From: Rickettsiales bacterium
GTDB taxonomy: Bacteria; Pseudomonadota; Alphaproteobacteria; Rickettsiales; UBA1997
Assembly (NCBI GenBank): GCA_009693885.1
Contig: SHWK01000006.1
Location: 1-20,127 of the forward strand
Direction: 5' to 3'
Length of the DNA stretch: 20,127 bases
Made by a program: the position numbers and the translations under genes. Below are positions 7,217 to 13,676 of the stretch, piece by piece. A model generated the notes under the pieces. The model worked only from the letters and a program-made list of their open reading frames with translations, was not told the DNA's origin and did not search any database. Every line of letters begins with the position of its first letter. The first letter of the stretch is position 1.

Positions 7217-9136
7217 ATGAGTAAATCAACTCCGCTTTTAGACAAAATCAATTTTCCGCGCGATTTGCGTCAATTTCCACACAAAGATTTGCCGCAAATT
7301 GCTGATGAATTGCGCTTGGCCACAATTCGCGCTGTTGCAGAAACCGGAGGGCATTTGGGCGCTGGCCTTGGGGTTGTTGAGTTAACTGTGGCATTGCATT
7401 ATGTTTTTGATACGCCTAATGATCGTTTAATCTGGGATGTTGGCCATCAAGCCTATCCACACAAAATTATCACGGGCCGCAAATCGCGCATCAACACCAT
7501 TCGTCAGCCTGATGGATTAGCTGGTTTTACGCGCAGAGCTGAAAGTGAATATGATCCATTTGGGGCGGGGCACAGCTCTACATCTATCTCAGCAGCACTT
7601 GGAATTTCTGTTGCAAAAAAAATAAAAGGTGAAAAATCGCACACAATCGCGGTGATCGGCGATGGTGCAATTAGCGCTGGAATGGCCTACGAAGCCATGA
7701 ATAACGCAGGTGCATTGCCTGATGCATTCTATCAAAATAATCGTCTTATCGTTATTTTAAATGATAATGATATGTCGATTGCGCCGCCTACTGGCGCGAT
7801 GTCGCACTATCTTTCGCGTCTTGCTGCATCAAAATCTTATTTAAAAATTCGTGATATTTCTAAAAAACTTTCGTATAAATTGCATGCAGAAGGTGTTGCT
7901 CACGGCTTGCGCAAGTTTGAAAAAGCTGCTAAAGAATGGTGGATGGGGGGCAATATTTTTGAAGAAATGGGCTTCTATTACATCGGGCCAATTGATGGTC
8001 ACAACCTAGAGGTTCTAGTGCCGATCCTAGAAAATATTCGCGATGATAATTCGGCCGATCCAATTTTAATTCATTGTGTAACTCAAAAAGGCAAAGGCTA
8101 TAATGATGTGATGCAAAGCTCTGACAAGCTTCACGCTGTTGCAAAATTTGATCCAAAAACAGGAGTACAAGAACAATCAAAATCGCTACACCCTTCATAC
8201 AGTAAGGTCTTTGGCACTCGCTTAAGTGAGCTAGCAAAAACGGATGAAAAAATTATTGCAATAACAGCTGCGATGCCAGCAGGCACTGGGCTTGACATCT
8301 TCGCCAAAAATCATCCAGATAAAATTTTTGATGTAGGAATCGCAGAACAGCATGCAGTAACATTCGCTGCAGGCCTTGCTACTGAAGGCCTAAAGCCCTA
8401 TGCTACAATTTATTCTACCTTCTTGCAACGCGCGTATGATCAAGTAGTTCATGATGTTGCGGTGCAAAAATTGCCAGTGCGCTTTGCCATAGATCGTGCT
8501 GGTTTTGTAGGTGCTGATGGTCCAACCCATGCGGGTTCGTTTGATATTGCCTATCTAATAAATTTGCCAAATTTTGTGCTAATGGCGGCCGCAGATGGCC
8601 AAGAATTAGTGAAAATGGTTAACACCGCTAACGCAATTAACGATCGCCCCAGCGCTTTCAGATACCCGCGTGGCGAGGCGGTGCAAGAAATAAATTTCCA
8701 AGATAATGAAGTGCTAGAGCTCGGCAAAGGCAGAATTATCAAGGCTGGAAGCCGTGTTGCAATTTTATCTTACGGCACAATGTTGCAGCAATCTCTTGTC
8801 GCGGCAGAAAAAATAAAACAAGAACTTGGCCTAGAAATCACCATCGCTGATGCCAGATTCGCCAAACCTTTTGATGTTGATCTAGTAAAAAATCTTGCAC
8901 AAAATCACGAACTTCTAGTCACAATTGAAGAAGGTGCGATTGGTGGATTTGGATCTATAATCACGCAATTTTTATTAGAACAAAGCCTGATGGAGCGGCC
9001 AAATTTCAAGTTCCGCGCATTATTCATGGATGATAAATTTATCGAACAAAATTCGGCAGCAAAAATGCAAGAAGAGGCGGGGCTAGGTGCTGCTTCAATT
9101 GTAAAAATTATCATGTCGACAATTAAGAAAAATTAG
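7217..9136 (+). CDS. dxs: 1-deoxy-D-xylulose-5-phosphate synthase
   Basis: Dxs is a thiamine-diphosphate enzyme that joins pyruvate and glyceraldehyde 3-phosphate to form DXP, the first step of the MEP isoprenoid pathway and a precursor for vitamin B6 and thiamine. The 639-aa protein has the expected three domains. Landmarks are WDVGHQAYPHKI, GAGHSSTSISAALG, the ThDP/Mg motif from GDG at residues 148-150 through NDNDMSIAPPTGAMS, the general-acid/base region GIAEQHAVTFAAG (Glu377), and RAGFVGADGPTHAG in the transketolase-like pyrimidine domain. Length is normal. sdhB and rnhA follow on the same strand with short gaps, so they may be read from the dxs promoter. No good ribosome-binding site is visible before the ATG, as for most genes here. 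Confidence 0.98.
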   Translation: MSKSTPLLDKINFPRDLRQFPHKDLPQIADELRLATIRAVAETGGHLGAGLGVVELTVALHYVFDTPNDRLIWDVGHQAYPHKIITGRKSRINTIRQPDGLAGFTRRAESEYDPFGAGHSSTSISAALGISVAKKIKGEKSHTIAVIGDGAISAGMAYEAMNNAGALPDAFYQNNRLIVILNDNDMSIAPPTGAMSHYLSRLAASKSYLKIRDISKKLSYKLHAEGVAHGLRKFEKAAKEWWMGGNIFEEMGFYYIGPIDGHNLEVLVPILENIRDDNSADPILIHCVTQKGKGYNDVMQSSDKLHAVAKFDPKTGVQEQSKSLHPSYSKVFGTRLSELAKTDEKIIAITAAMPAGTGLDIFAKNHPDKIFDVGIAEQHAVTFAAGLATEGLKPYATIYSTFLQRAYDQVVHDVAVQKLPVRFAIDRAGFVGADGPTHAGSFDIAYLINLPNFVLMAAADGQELVKMVNTANAINDRPSAFRYPRGEAVQEINFQDNEVLELGKGRIIKAGSRVAILSYGTMLQQSLVAAEKIKQELGLEITIADARFAKPFDVDLVKNLAQNHELLVTIEEGAIGGFGSIITQFLLEQSLMERPNFKFRALFMDDKFIEQNSAAKMQEEAGLGAASIVKIIMSTIKKN

Positions 9137-9177
9137 ATAAAATTTCTGCATAATTTTTTAATAAACTAGTTACAAAA

Positions 9178-9975
9178 ATGGCCGAGTTTACATTACCAAA
9201 AAATTCTAAAATCGATAAAAAGGCTGGCAAGCTTTATAAATCAATCACTGGCGGCAAAAATATTCGCAAGTTTGAAATTTATCGCTATGACCCAGAAGAT
9301 GCTGAGAAAAAAAATCCCCACTTAGACACATTTGAAGTAGACCTAGATACATGTGGCCCCATGGTGCTTGATGCTCTTATAAAAATCAAAGCAGAATATG
9401 ATAGTTCACTAACTTTTCGCAGATCTTGTCGTGAAGGAATTTGCGGCTCATGCTCGATGAACATAGATGGCTCTAATACGCTAGCCTGCACAAAATCAAT
9501 CGGTGATTGTAATAAATCTGATGTAAAAATTTATCCATTGCCGCACATGCCGGTGATAAAAGATCTCGTGCCCGATCTCACTCATTTTTACGAACAGTAT
9601 AAATCAGTACAGCCTTGGCTTCAAGCCGCAGAGCCTGCCAACCAAAATAAAGAGCGCCTACAAACGCCCGAAGAGCGCGAAAAACTCGATGGCCTTTATG
9701 AATGTATTTTATGCGCCTGTTGCTCAACTTCTTGCCCAAGCTATTGGTGGAACGGTGATAAATATTTAGGCCCCGCAACCTTGCTACAAGCCTATCGCTT
9801 CCTCGCTGATTCTCGTGATGATGCCACTGCAGCAAGGCTTGATGCGTTAGAAGATCCTTTTAAACTCTATCGTTGCCACACAATTATGAATTGCGCCAAT
9901 GTTTGTCCAAAGGGCTTAAATCCAGCCAAGGCAATCGGCGCAATCAAGCAAATGATTGCCGATCGTAAAGCTTAA
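9178..9975 (+). CDS. sdhB: Succinate dehydrogenase iron-sulfur subunit
   Basis: SdhB carries electrons from the flavoprotein SdhA to the membrane quinone site in complex II (TCA cycle and respiratory chain). The 265-aa sequence holds all three cluster sites: [2Fe-2S] ligands in SCREGICGSCS (C84, C89, C92) plus C104; [4Fe-4S] ligands C176, C179 and C182 in CILCACCSTSCP, with C243; and [3Fe-4S] ligands C186, C233 and C239 (CHTIMNCANVCPKGLNP). Length fits alphaproteobacterial SdhB. No sdhA, sdhC or sdhD is adjacent; separation of sdhB from sdhCDA is known in Rickettsia. It follows dxs by 41 bases. Confidence 0.97.
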   Translation: MAEFTLPKNSKIDKKAGKLYKSITGGKNIRKFEIYRYDPEDAEKKNPHLDTFEVDLDTCGPMVLDALIKIKAEYDSSLTFRRSCREGICGSCSMNIDGSNTLACTKSIGDCNKSDVKIYPLPHMPVIKDLVPDLTHFYEQYKSVQPWLQAAEPANQNKERLQTPEEREKLDGLYECILCACCSTSCPSYWWNGDKYLGPATLLQAYRFLADSRDDATAARLDALEDPFKLYRCHTIMNCANVCPKGLNPAKAIGAIKQMIADRKA

Positions 9976-10018
9976 ATGTTGGTTCGGGGTTAAAAATCAA
10001 AGCCAAATAAATCACGCG

Positions 10019-10453
10019 ATGACTAACAAAATCACAATCTACACAGATGGCGCATGCAGCGGAAACCCTGGTGCGGGCGGTTGGGGCGCGGTTTTACTCT
10101 ACAAAGAACATATCAAAAAAATCTCTGGCGGCGAAAAAGACACCACAAATAATCGCATGGAATTAAAAGCGGTGATCGAATCCCTTCGCGCTGTAAAAAA
10201 ACTTACCGCTGATATCATCGTTTACACCGATAGCAAATATGTGCAAAACGGGATTATGGAATGGATTCACGGTTGGAAAAAAAACGGCTGGAAGAACGCG
10301 GCGAAAAAGCCAATCAAGAATGTCGACTTATGGATGGAGTTGGATGAAGAATCAGCAAAGCATAAGATTGAGTGGAAATGGGTGAAGGGCCATAGCGGCA
10401 ACAAATATAATGAGATGGCGGATGAGTTGGCTTGTGGTGCGGTGGTGCGCTAG
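10019..10453 (+). CDS. rnhA: Ribonuclease HI
   Basis: RNase HI cuts the RNA strand of RNA-DNA hybrids, removing primers and R-loops. Starting at the ATG at 10019 the protein is 144 aa and begins MTNKITIYTDGACSGNPGAGG, aligning with the usual N-terminus. The frame is open upstream to 9956, inside sdhB, but the extra 21 residues match nothing in the family. Catalytic residues are D10 (YTDGAC), E48 (NRMELKAV), D71 (VYTDSKYV) and D135 (EMADELA), with the accessory His125 in VKGHSGN. The basic handle region (WIHGWKKNGWKN) is also present. It lies 43 bases after sdhB and probably shares its transcript. Confidence 0.97.
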   Translation: MTNKITIYTDGACSGNPGAGGWGAVLLYKEHIKKISGGEKDTTNNRMELKAVIESLRAVKKLTADIIVYTDSKYVQNGIMEWIHGWKKNGWKNAAKKPIKNVDLWMELDEESAKHKIEWKWVKGHSGNKYNEMADELACGAVVR

Positions 10454-10466
10454 AGAATCATCCAAC

Positions 10467-10497
10467 AAAAAAGGCGACCCACTTTCGCAGATCGCCT
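10467..10497 (-). terminator. Intrinsic terminator of rplY
   Basis: On the minus strand AGGCGA (10497-10492) and TCGCCT (10477-10472) form a stem, with a loop able to extend by wobble pairs, followed immediately by a run of T (10472-10467). It lies about 27 bases past the rplY stop. On the plus strand no T-run follows, so it ends rplY rather than rnhA transcription. Confidence 0.75.
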
Positions 10498-10523
10498 CCC
10501 TGAAAAAAATATCGTAACAACAA

Positions 10524-11240
10524 TTATTTTTTCTTATCATCCTTAGCTGGAGCCTTAGCGCCCGCTGCTGGTTTTGCACCCGCTGCTGGAGCTGCTGCAC
10601 CCGCTGCTGGAGCACCCGCCGCACCTGCTGCTGGAGCTGCACCTGCAACCGCTGCACCAGGAACAACTTCTTCTTCAGCTTTACCGCGACCAATAATTGA
10701 TGCGATCAAGAAATTATCTTTTCTTTCAAGTGTAACGCCAGCAGGAAGTTTTAAGCCTTGGCTTCTAACTTTGCTGCCAACTTGTAAATAGCTTGCATCA
10801 AAATCGATTTTATCAGGAATATTGTTAGCATTATCGCACAAAACTTCTACTTTTCTAAGTACAATATGAAGGAATCCGCCTTTTTTCAAACCAGGAGCTT
10901 TATCTTGGTTGATGAAATTGATTTTTGTATTTGCTTTGAAAGTTTTGCTTTCATTGCAATTGAGAAGCTCAACATGAATTGGTTTATCAGAAACTGGATC
11001 AAGATCAACAGCACGAGCGATTACTTTGATTTTTGTGCCATCAAGCTCAACTTCTGCAATGCGAGTTTGAATGTTGCCTTTTAAGAATTCATGCTCGAAT
11101 TCTCTTTTATCAAGGGTGATATTTAAATTGCCCTTTGATGAATAGATTACAGCTGGAATTTTGCCGGCTTTTTTGAATCTGCGCGCTTCTAAAGAGCCAA
11201 GTTTTTCTCTTTTTTCTGCTTTTAATTGGAAGCTAGACAT
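10524..11240 (-). CDS. rplY: 50S ribosomal protein L25/Ctc with Ala/Pro/Gly-rich tail
   Basis: L25 binds 5S rRNA in the large ribosomal subunit. This 238-aa member is the long Ctc/TL5 form. The 5S-binding domain is at residues 1-95 (starting MSSFQLKAEKREKLGS, with KAGKIPAVIYSSKG and ARAVDLDPVSDKPIHVELL), followed by the TL5-type beta domain to about residue 190 (PGLKKGGFLHIVLRKVEV, DFDASYLQVG, LPAGVTL). The last 46 residues (193-238) are a low-complexity tail of alternating Ala, Gly and Pro units such as GAAPAAGAAGAPAAG, ending in KDDKKK. Variable Ala-rich tails are common in long L25 proteins, but the DNA here is visibly repetitive and much more G+C-rich than its surroundings. It has its own terminator and a possible promoter. 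Confidence 0.94.
   Translation of the reverse strand: MSSFQLKAEKREKLGSLEARRFKKAGKIPAVIYSSKGNLNITLDKREFEHEFLKGNIQTRIAEVELDGTKIKVIARAVDLDPVSDKPIHVELLNCNESKTFKANTKINFINQDKAPGLKKGGFLHIVLRKVEVLCDNANNIPDKIDFDASYLQVGSKVRSQGLKLPAGVTLERKDNFLIASIIGRGKAEEEVVPGAAVAGAAPAAGAAGAPAAGAAAPAAGAKPAAGAKAPAKDDKKK
10545..10660 (-). repeat. Degenerate coding repeat in the rplY tail
   Basis: The plus strand shows repeated blocks built from GCACCCGCTGCTGGAGC-like units at irregular 18-30 base spacing. They encode variants of GAAPAAG at the L25 C-terminus. The copies differ by small in-frame changes, as expected for slippage or unequal exchange that keeps the reading frame. Confidence 0.65.
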
Positions 11241-11289
11241 GCTTAAAGTAAATAACTGTTGTTAATAACGAAAATAAAAATGGGCGATA

Positions 11290-11317
11290 AAGATAGAGTT
11301 TTGTAAGAAAGAATCAA
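11290..11317 (-). promoter_or_regulatory. Possible promoter of rplY
   Basis: On the minus strand TTGATT (11317-11312) and TATCTT (11295-11290) are separated by 16 bp, in the 98- to 99-base gap between bcp and rplY. Transcription would start about 45 bases before the rplY ATG. The boxes match consensus only partly. Confidence 0.38.
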
Positions 11318-11338
11318 GTTTTATTTCTAAAAAAGGCT

Positions 11339-11803
11339 CTATATTTGTTTTATTGCCTCCAATACCTCTTCTACATGGCCGTTGACCTTAACGCCGCGCC
11401 ATATTTTGTTGAGTTTTCCAATTTTATTGATCAGAAAAGTGCTGCGTTCGATTCCAATATATTTTTTGCCAAGCATCGATTTTTCTTTTATCACATCATA
11501 ATCTTGGCAAGTTTTTTGTGATTCATCGGCAAGTAAAGTAATTTTAAGTGCGTATTTTTCGATGAATTTGCAATGGCTTTTGATGTTATCTTTTGAAACG
11601 CCAAGTATGATGGTATCAAGCGCTTCAAATTCAGGCAATTTTTTAGTAAAATCTTGCGCTTCGATTGTACAACCAGGGGTATCGTCTTTTGGATAAAAAT
11701 ATAAAACGATATTTTTTCCTTTAAGATCAGAGAGAGATATTACTTCACCAGACTCGGTTGGCAGAGTAAATGCAGGAGCGTTTTTTCCAACTTCAATTTT
11801 CAT
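11339..11803 (-). CDS. bcp: Thioredoxin-dependent peroxiredoxin, Bcp/PrxQ family
   Basis: Bcp reduces hydrogen peroxide and organic hydroperoxides in the cytosol using thioredoxin. I take the ATG at 11803 (154 aa, MKIEVGKNAPAFTLP); a GTG two codons earlier at 11809 is also in frame. The thioredoxin-fold core shows the active-site motif YFYPKDDTPGCTIEAQDF with peroxidatic C45. Position 50, the resolving Cys in E. coli Bcp, is Gln here; the only other cysteines are C78 (KSHCKF) and C99 (KTCQDY). The protein therefore works either as a 1-Cys enzyme or with another Cys resolving. The gene starts 14 bases after the trcR stop and is likely its operon partner. Confidence 0.93.
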   Translation of the reverse strand: MKIEVGKNAPAFTLPTESGEVISLSDLKGKNIVLYFYPKDDTPGCTIEAQDFTKKLPEFEALDTIILGVSKDNIKSHCKFIEKYALKITLLADESQKTCQDYDVIKEKSMLGKKYIGIERSTFLINKIGKLNKIWRGVKVNGHVEEVLEAIKQI

Positions 11804-11817
11804 AATCACTTTTTAAA

Positions 11818-12408
11818 TTATGCTGTTTTTTTAACTGTTTTCTTTTTCTTTTTTGGTTTTTCAACTTCGCCTTCAGGCGCTGCTTTAGCGGTGAGAATGA
11901 TTTCATTGAATTGCGATTGACTGCATAATCCAAGAAGAACAACGTCGCGTGGTTTGATGTTTTTCAAGTTCCAATGAGTGCGGTTGCGAATTGAATCGAT
12001 CATCGCATCAGTGGTTCCGATAAGCTTTTTAATTTGCGAATTGGTGATTTCTGGGTAATATTTTAGCAAGTAAGAAATGCCATCTGGCTTATCTTGGCGA
12101 CGCGCTATTGGCGTGTATTTGCCAGATTTTTTGCTTGAAGATTTGATCTCAGCGGCAGAATTATGATTGAGAATAAGTGAGCGCTCAGGGTCTTTTTCGC
12201 AGCGTTTCACTTCATCTTCAGTTAATTGGCCAGAAAAAATTGGGTTTTGCCCGATGATTCCGGTTGCAACATCGCCATCGGCAATGCCTTGCACTTCTAA
12301 TTCATGTAAGCCGCAAAAACGACCGATTTGATCGAATGTTAAAGAAGTGTTATCTATAAGCCACACCGCTGTAGCTTTGCGCATTAAAGGTAGATCTTGT
12401 TCTGTCAT
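11818..12408 (-). CDS. trcR: TrcR-type (DUF1013) cell-cycle transcriptional regulator
   Basis: The 196-aa protein matches the DUF1013 family as I know it: MTEQDLPLMRKATAVWLIDN, then SLTFDQIGRFCGLHELEVQGIADGD, a helix-turn-helix-like segment, and later YYPEITNSQIKKLIGTTDAMI, a second one (each quoted only to name the region). In Caulobacter this protein (TrcR) binds RNA polymerase at housekeeping promoters and affects cell-cycle genes. The family is nearly confined to Alphaproteobacteria, which makes it a useful lineage marker. The C-terminus is a lysine-rich tail (KPKKKKKTVKKTA). It is divergent from birA across a 62-base gap and probably heads a transcript with bcp. Confidence 0.85.
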   Translation of the reverse strand: MTEQDLPLMRKATAVWLIDNTSLTFDQIGRFCGLHELEVQGIADGDVATGIIGQNPIFSGQLTEDEVKRCEKDPERSLILNHNSAAEIKSSSKKSGKYTPIARRQDKPDGISYLLKYYPEITNSQIKKLIGTTDAMIDSIRNRTHWNLKNIKPRDVVLLGLCSQSQFNEIILTAKAAPEGEVEKPKKKKKTVKKTA

Positions 12409-12470
12409 TTTAGTAGAAATTAAATGGGAGATATTGATAATCTTAACTGAAAAGTCATTTTAAAAGCAAT

Positions 12471-13280
12471 ATGAAAAATTGGAATTATAAGAATTTTATC
12501 ATTTATCAATATGATGAATTGGCTAGTACGAACGCTATGGCCCTAGAGAGAGCTGCTTCGCGGCAGATTTTTGATCGTGAAATTATTATGGCTGATATGC
12601 AAAATTTAGGAAGGGGGCGCTTGGATCGCAGTTGGAGCTCGCCGAAGGGAAATTTATATTTTTCATTAGTACTACAGCCGCAAGTCGCGATGGCCAAAAT
12701 TGGGCAGATTTCGTTTGTGGGGATTGTGGCTTTGAGGCAGGCGGTTGAAGATTTGGCCAAGACTGGCGGGGGAGATATTGATGCAAATGAAGATTTTAGC
12801 AAGTATAGTGTGGCTAATATTAATGTAAATTCTCACAAGTTTAATGTGCAAAATAAATGGCCCAACGATCTTTTAATTGATGAAAAAAAAGTAGCGGGTT
12901 TGTTGTTGGAAAGCAAAATTAATCAACAAAATTGTGAATTTGTTATATTAGGAATTGGCGTAAACATTGATTCAAATCCAGATAATACAATTTTTCCTGC
13001 GGGCAATTTATCTCAATTTGAAATCGTGATTACGCCAGAAATTCTGCTGCAAAATTTTTTGGATAAGTTTGAGATTCTATATAAAAACTGGTTAGATTTT
13101 GGTTTTACAAATGTTCGCAACGCTTGGCTTTCTAAGGCATATCGCTTGCATGAAAAAATTTCTGCAAAAGATGGCGACAAAATAATAACGGGAATTTTTC
13201 AAGATTTAGATAGTGAGGGGAATTTGATTTTAAAGGATGGAAGTGATTTGCATAAAATTGTTGTAGCTGATTTGAGCTAG
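12471..13280 (+). CDS. birA: Biotin--[acetyl-CoA carboxylase] ligase
   Basis: BirA activates biotin as biotinyl-AMP and attaches it to the carrier lysine of biotin-dependent carboxylases. The 269-aa protein is the ligase-only form, with no N-terminal DNA-binding domain, so it is not expected to repress biotin genes. Landmarks are DELASTNAMAL near residue 15, the biotin/ATP loop GRGRLDRSWSSPKGN (G47-N61), KWPNDLLIDEKKVAGLLLE (from K129), and GIGVNIDSNP. A short C-terminal SH3-like domain follows (GDKIITGIFQDLDSEGNLIL). Between the VALRQAVEDLAK helix and KWPND there is extra polar sequence, roughly residues 101-127, not expected from E. coli BirA. The gene is divergent from trcR. Confidence 0.95.
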   Translation: MKNWNYKNFIIYQYDELASTNAMALERAASRQIFDREIIMADMQNLGRGRLDRSWSSPKGNLYFSLVLQPQVAMAKIGQISFVGIVALRQAVEDLAKTGGGDIDANEDFSKYSVANINVNSHKFNVQNKWPNDLLIDEKKVAGLLLESKINQQNCEFVILGIGVNIDSNPDNTIFPAGNLSQFEIVITPEILLQNFLDKFEILYKNWLDFGFTNVRNAWLSKAYRLHEKISAKDGDKIITGIFQDLDSEGNLILKDGSDLHKIVVADLS

Positions 13281-13305
13281 AACAATTTATTTAGAACGGA
13301 GTTTA

Positions 13306-13334
13306 TTGACAAGCAGTTTCAAATAATCTAGGTT
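13306..13334 (+). promoter_or_regulatory. Possible promoter of the 91-aa membrane protein gene
   Basis: A perfect TTGACA (13306-13311) is followed after 17 bp by TAGGTT (13329-13334), a weak -10 box. It lies just after birA, about 60 bases before the start codon of the small downstream gene. The palindrome at 13348-13367 would then lie in the early transcript. Confidence 0.4.
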
Positions 13335-13367
13335 CGTTAACGCTGAGTTAGTTAATTGGTTAACTAA
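13335..13367. repeat. Palindromes in the leader of the 91-aa gene
   Basis: Two palindromic elements share the core GTTAAC with a 23-bp centre-to-centre spacing. The first is CGTTAACG (13335-13342). The second is an inverted repeat with perfect 8-bp arms TTAGTTAA (13348-13355) and TTAACTAA (13360-13367) around the loop TTGG. The spacing, about two helical turns, would suit a dimeric repressor. Equally, the second element can fold as an RNA hairpin upstream of the start codon. Confidence 0.5.
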
Positions 13368-13396
13368 ACTGATTGAACAATTTTTAAAAAACTAAA

Positions 13397-13672
13397 ATGA
13401 CAAATAATTTTATCGAATCTTTATCGAAAGCACTTAAATCTTATATTGGTTTTAATCGCACCACAACAAATCTAATCGGAAAATTACTTAATAAAAATTC
13501 TACAATATATTCTTGTTTAGATTCTAACCTAGCGGCTCTAGCGTTGAACGGGCTAATTTTTTATGCCTTGGGTGGAATGGTTGGTGGTTTATTGGGATTT
13601 ATAGTTAATATATTGCTATTAATTAACATTATTGCCTTTGGAGTAGAAATGGCTGGTAAGTTGAACAAATAA
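13397..13672 (+). CDS. Small membrane protein of unknown function
   Basis: I do not recognise this 91-aa protein. Residues 1-45 are polar and amphipathic (MTNNFIESLSKALKSYIGFN). Residues 46 to about 85 are strongly hydrophobic, enough for one long or two closely spaced membrane spans, with a glycine-rich centre (ALGGMVGGLLGF) and a short basic end (AGKLNK). The length, the clean hydrophobic pattern, the single Cys (C40), the position filling the gap exactly (stop 4 bases from the convergent prfA stop) and a TTGACA box upstream all favour a real gene. It follows birA by 116 bases on the same strand. It may be a lineage-specific inner-membrane protein; a holin-like or toxin-like role is possible but unsupported. 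Confidence 0.6.
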   Translation: MTNNFIESLSKALKSYIGFNRTTTNLIGKLLNKNSTIYSCLDSNLAALALNGLIFYALGGMVGGLLGFIVNILLLINIIAFGVEMAGKLNK

Positions 13673-13676
13673 GAAT

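Noticed and set aside
5146..9136. pdxJ and dxs as a DXP-dedicated gene cluster
   Set aside because: They share a metabolite but are divergently transcribed, with the MFS gene between; Dxs also feeds isoprenoid synthesis, so nearness may be chance.
9956..10018. Upstream start for RNase HI inside sdhB
   Set aside because: The extra 21 residues resemble nothing in the family, and ATG 10019 aligns with the usual N-terminus and catalytic numbering.
10352..10693. Gln-rich minus-strand frame over the rplY tail
   Set aside because: It is an alternative frame of the Ala/Pro repeat in rplY and crosses the rplY terminator and the rnhA end.
13397..13672. 91-aa protein as a toxin of a toxin-antitoxin pair or a holin
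   Set aside because: No small partner gene, phage gene or antisense RNA signal is visible; hydrophobicity alone is not enough.
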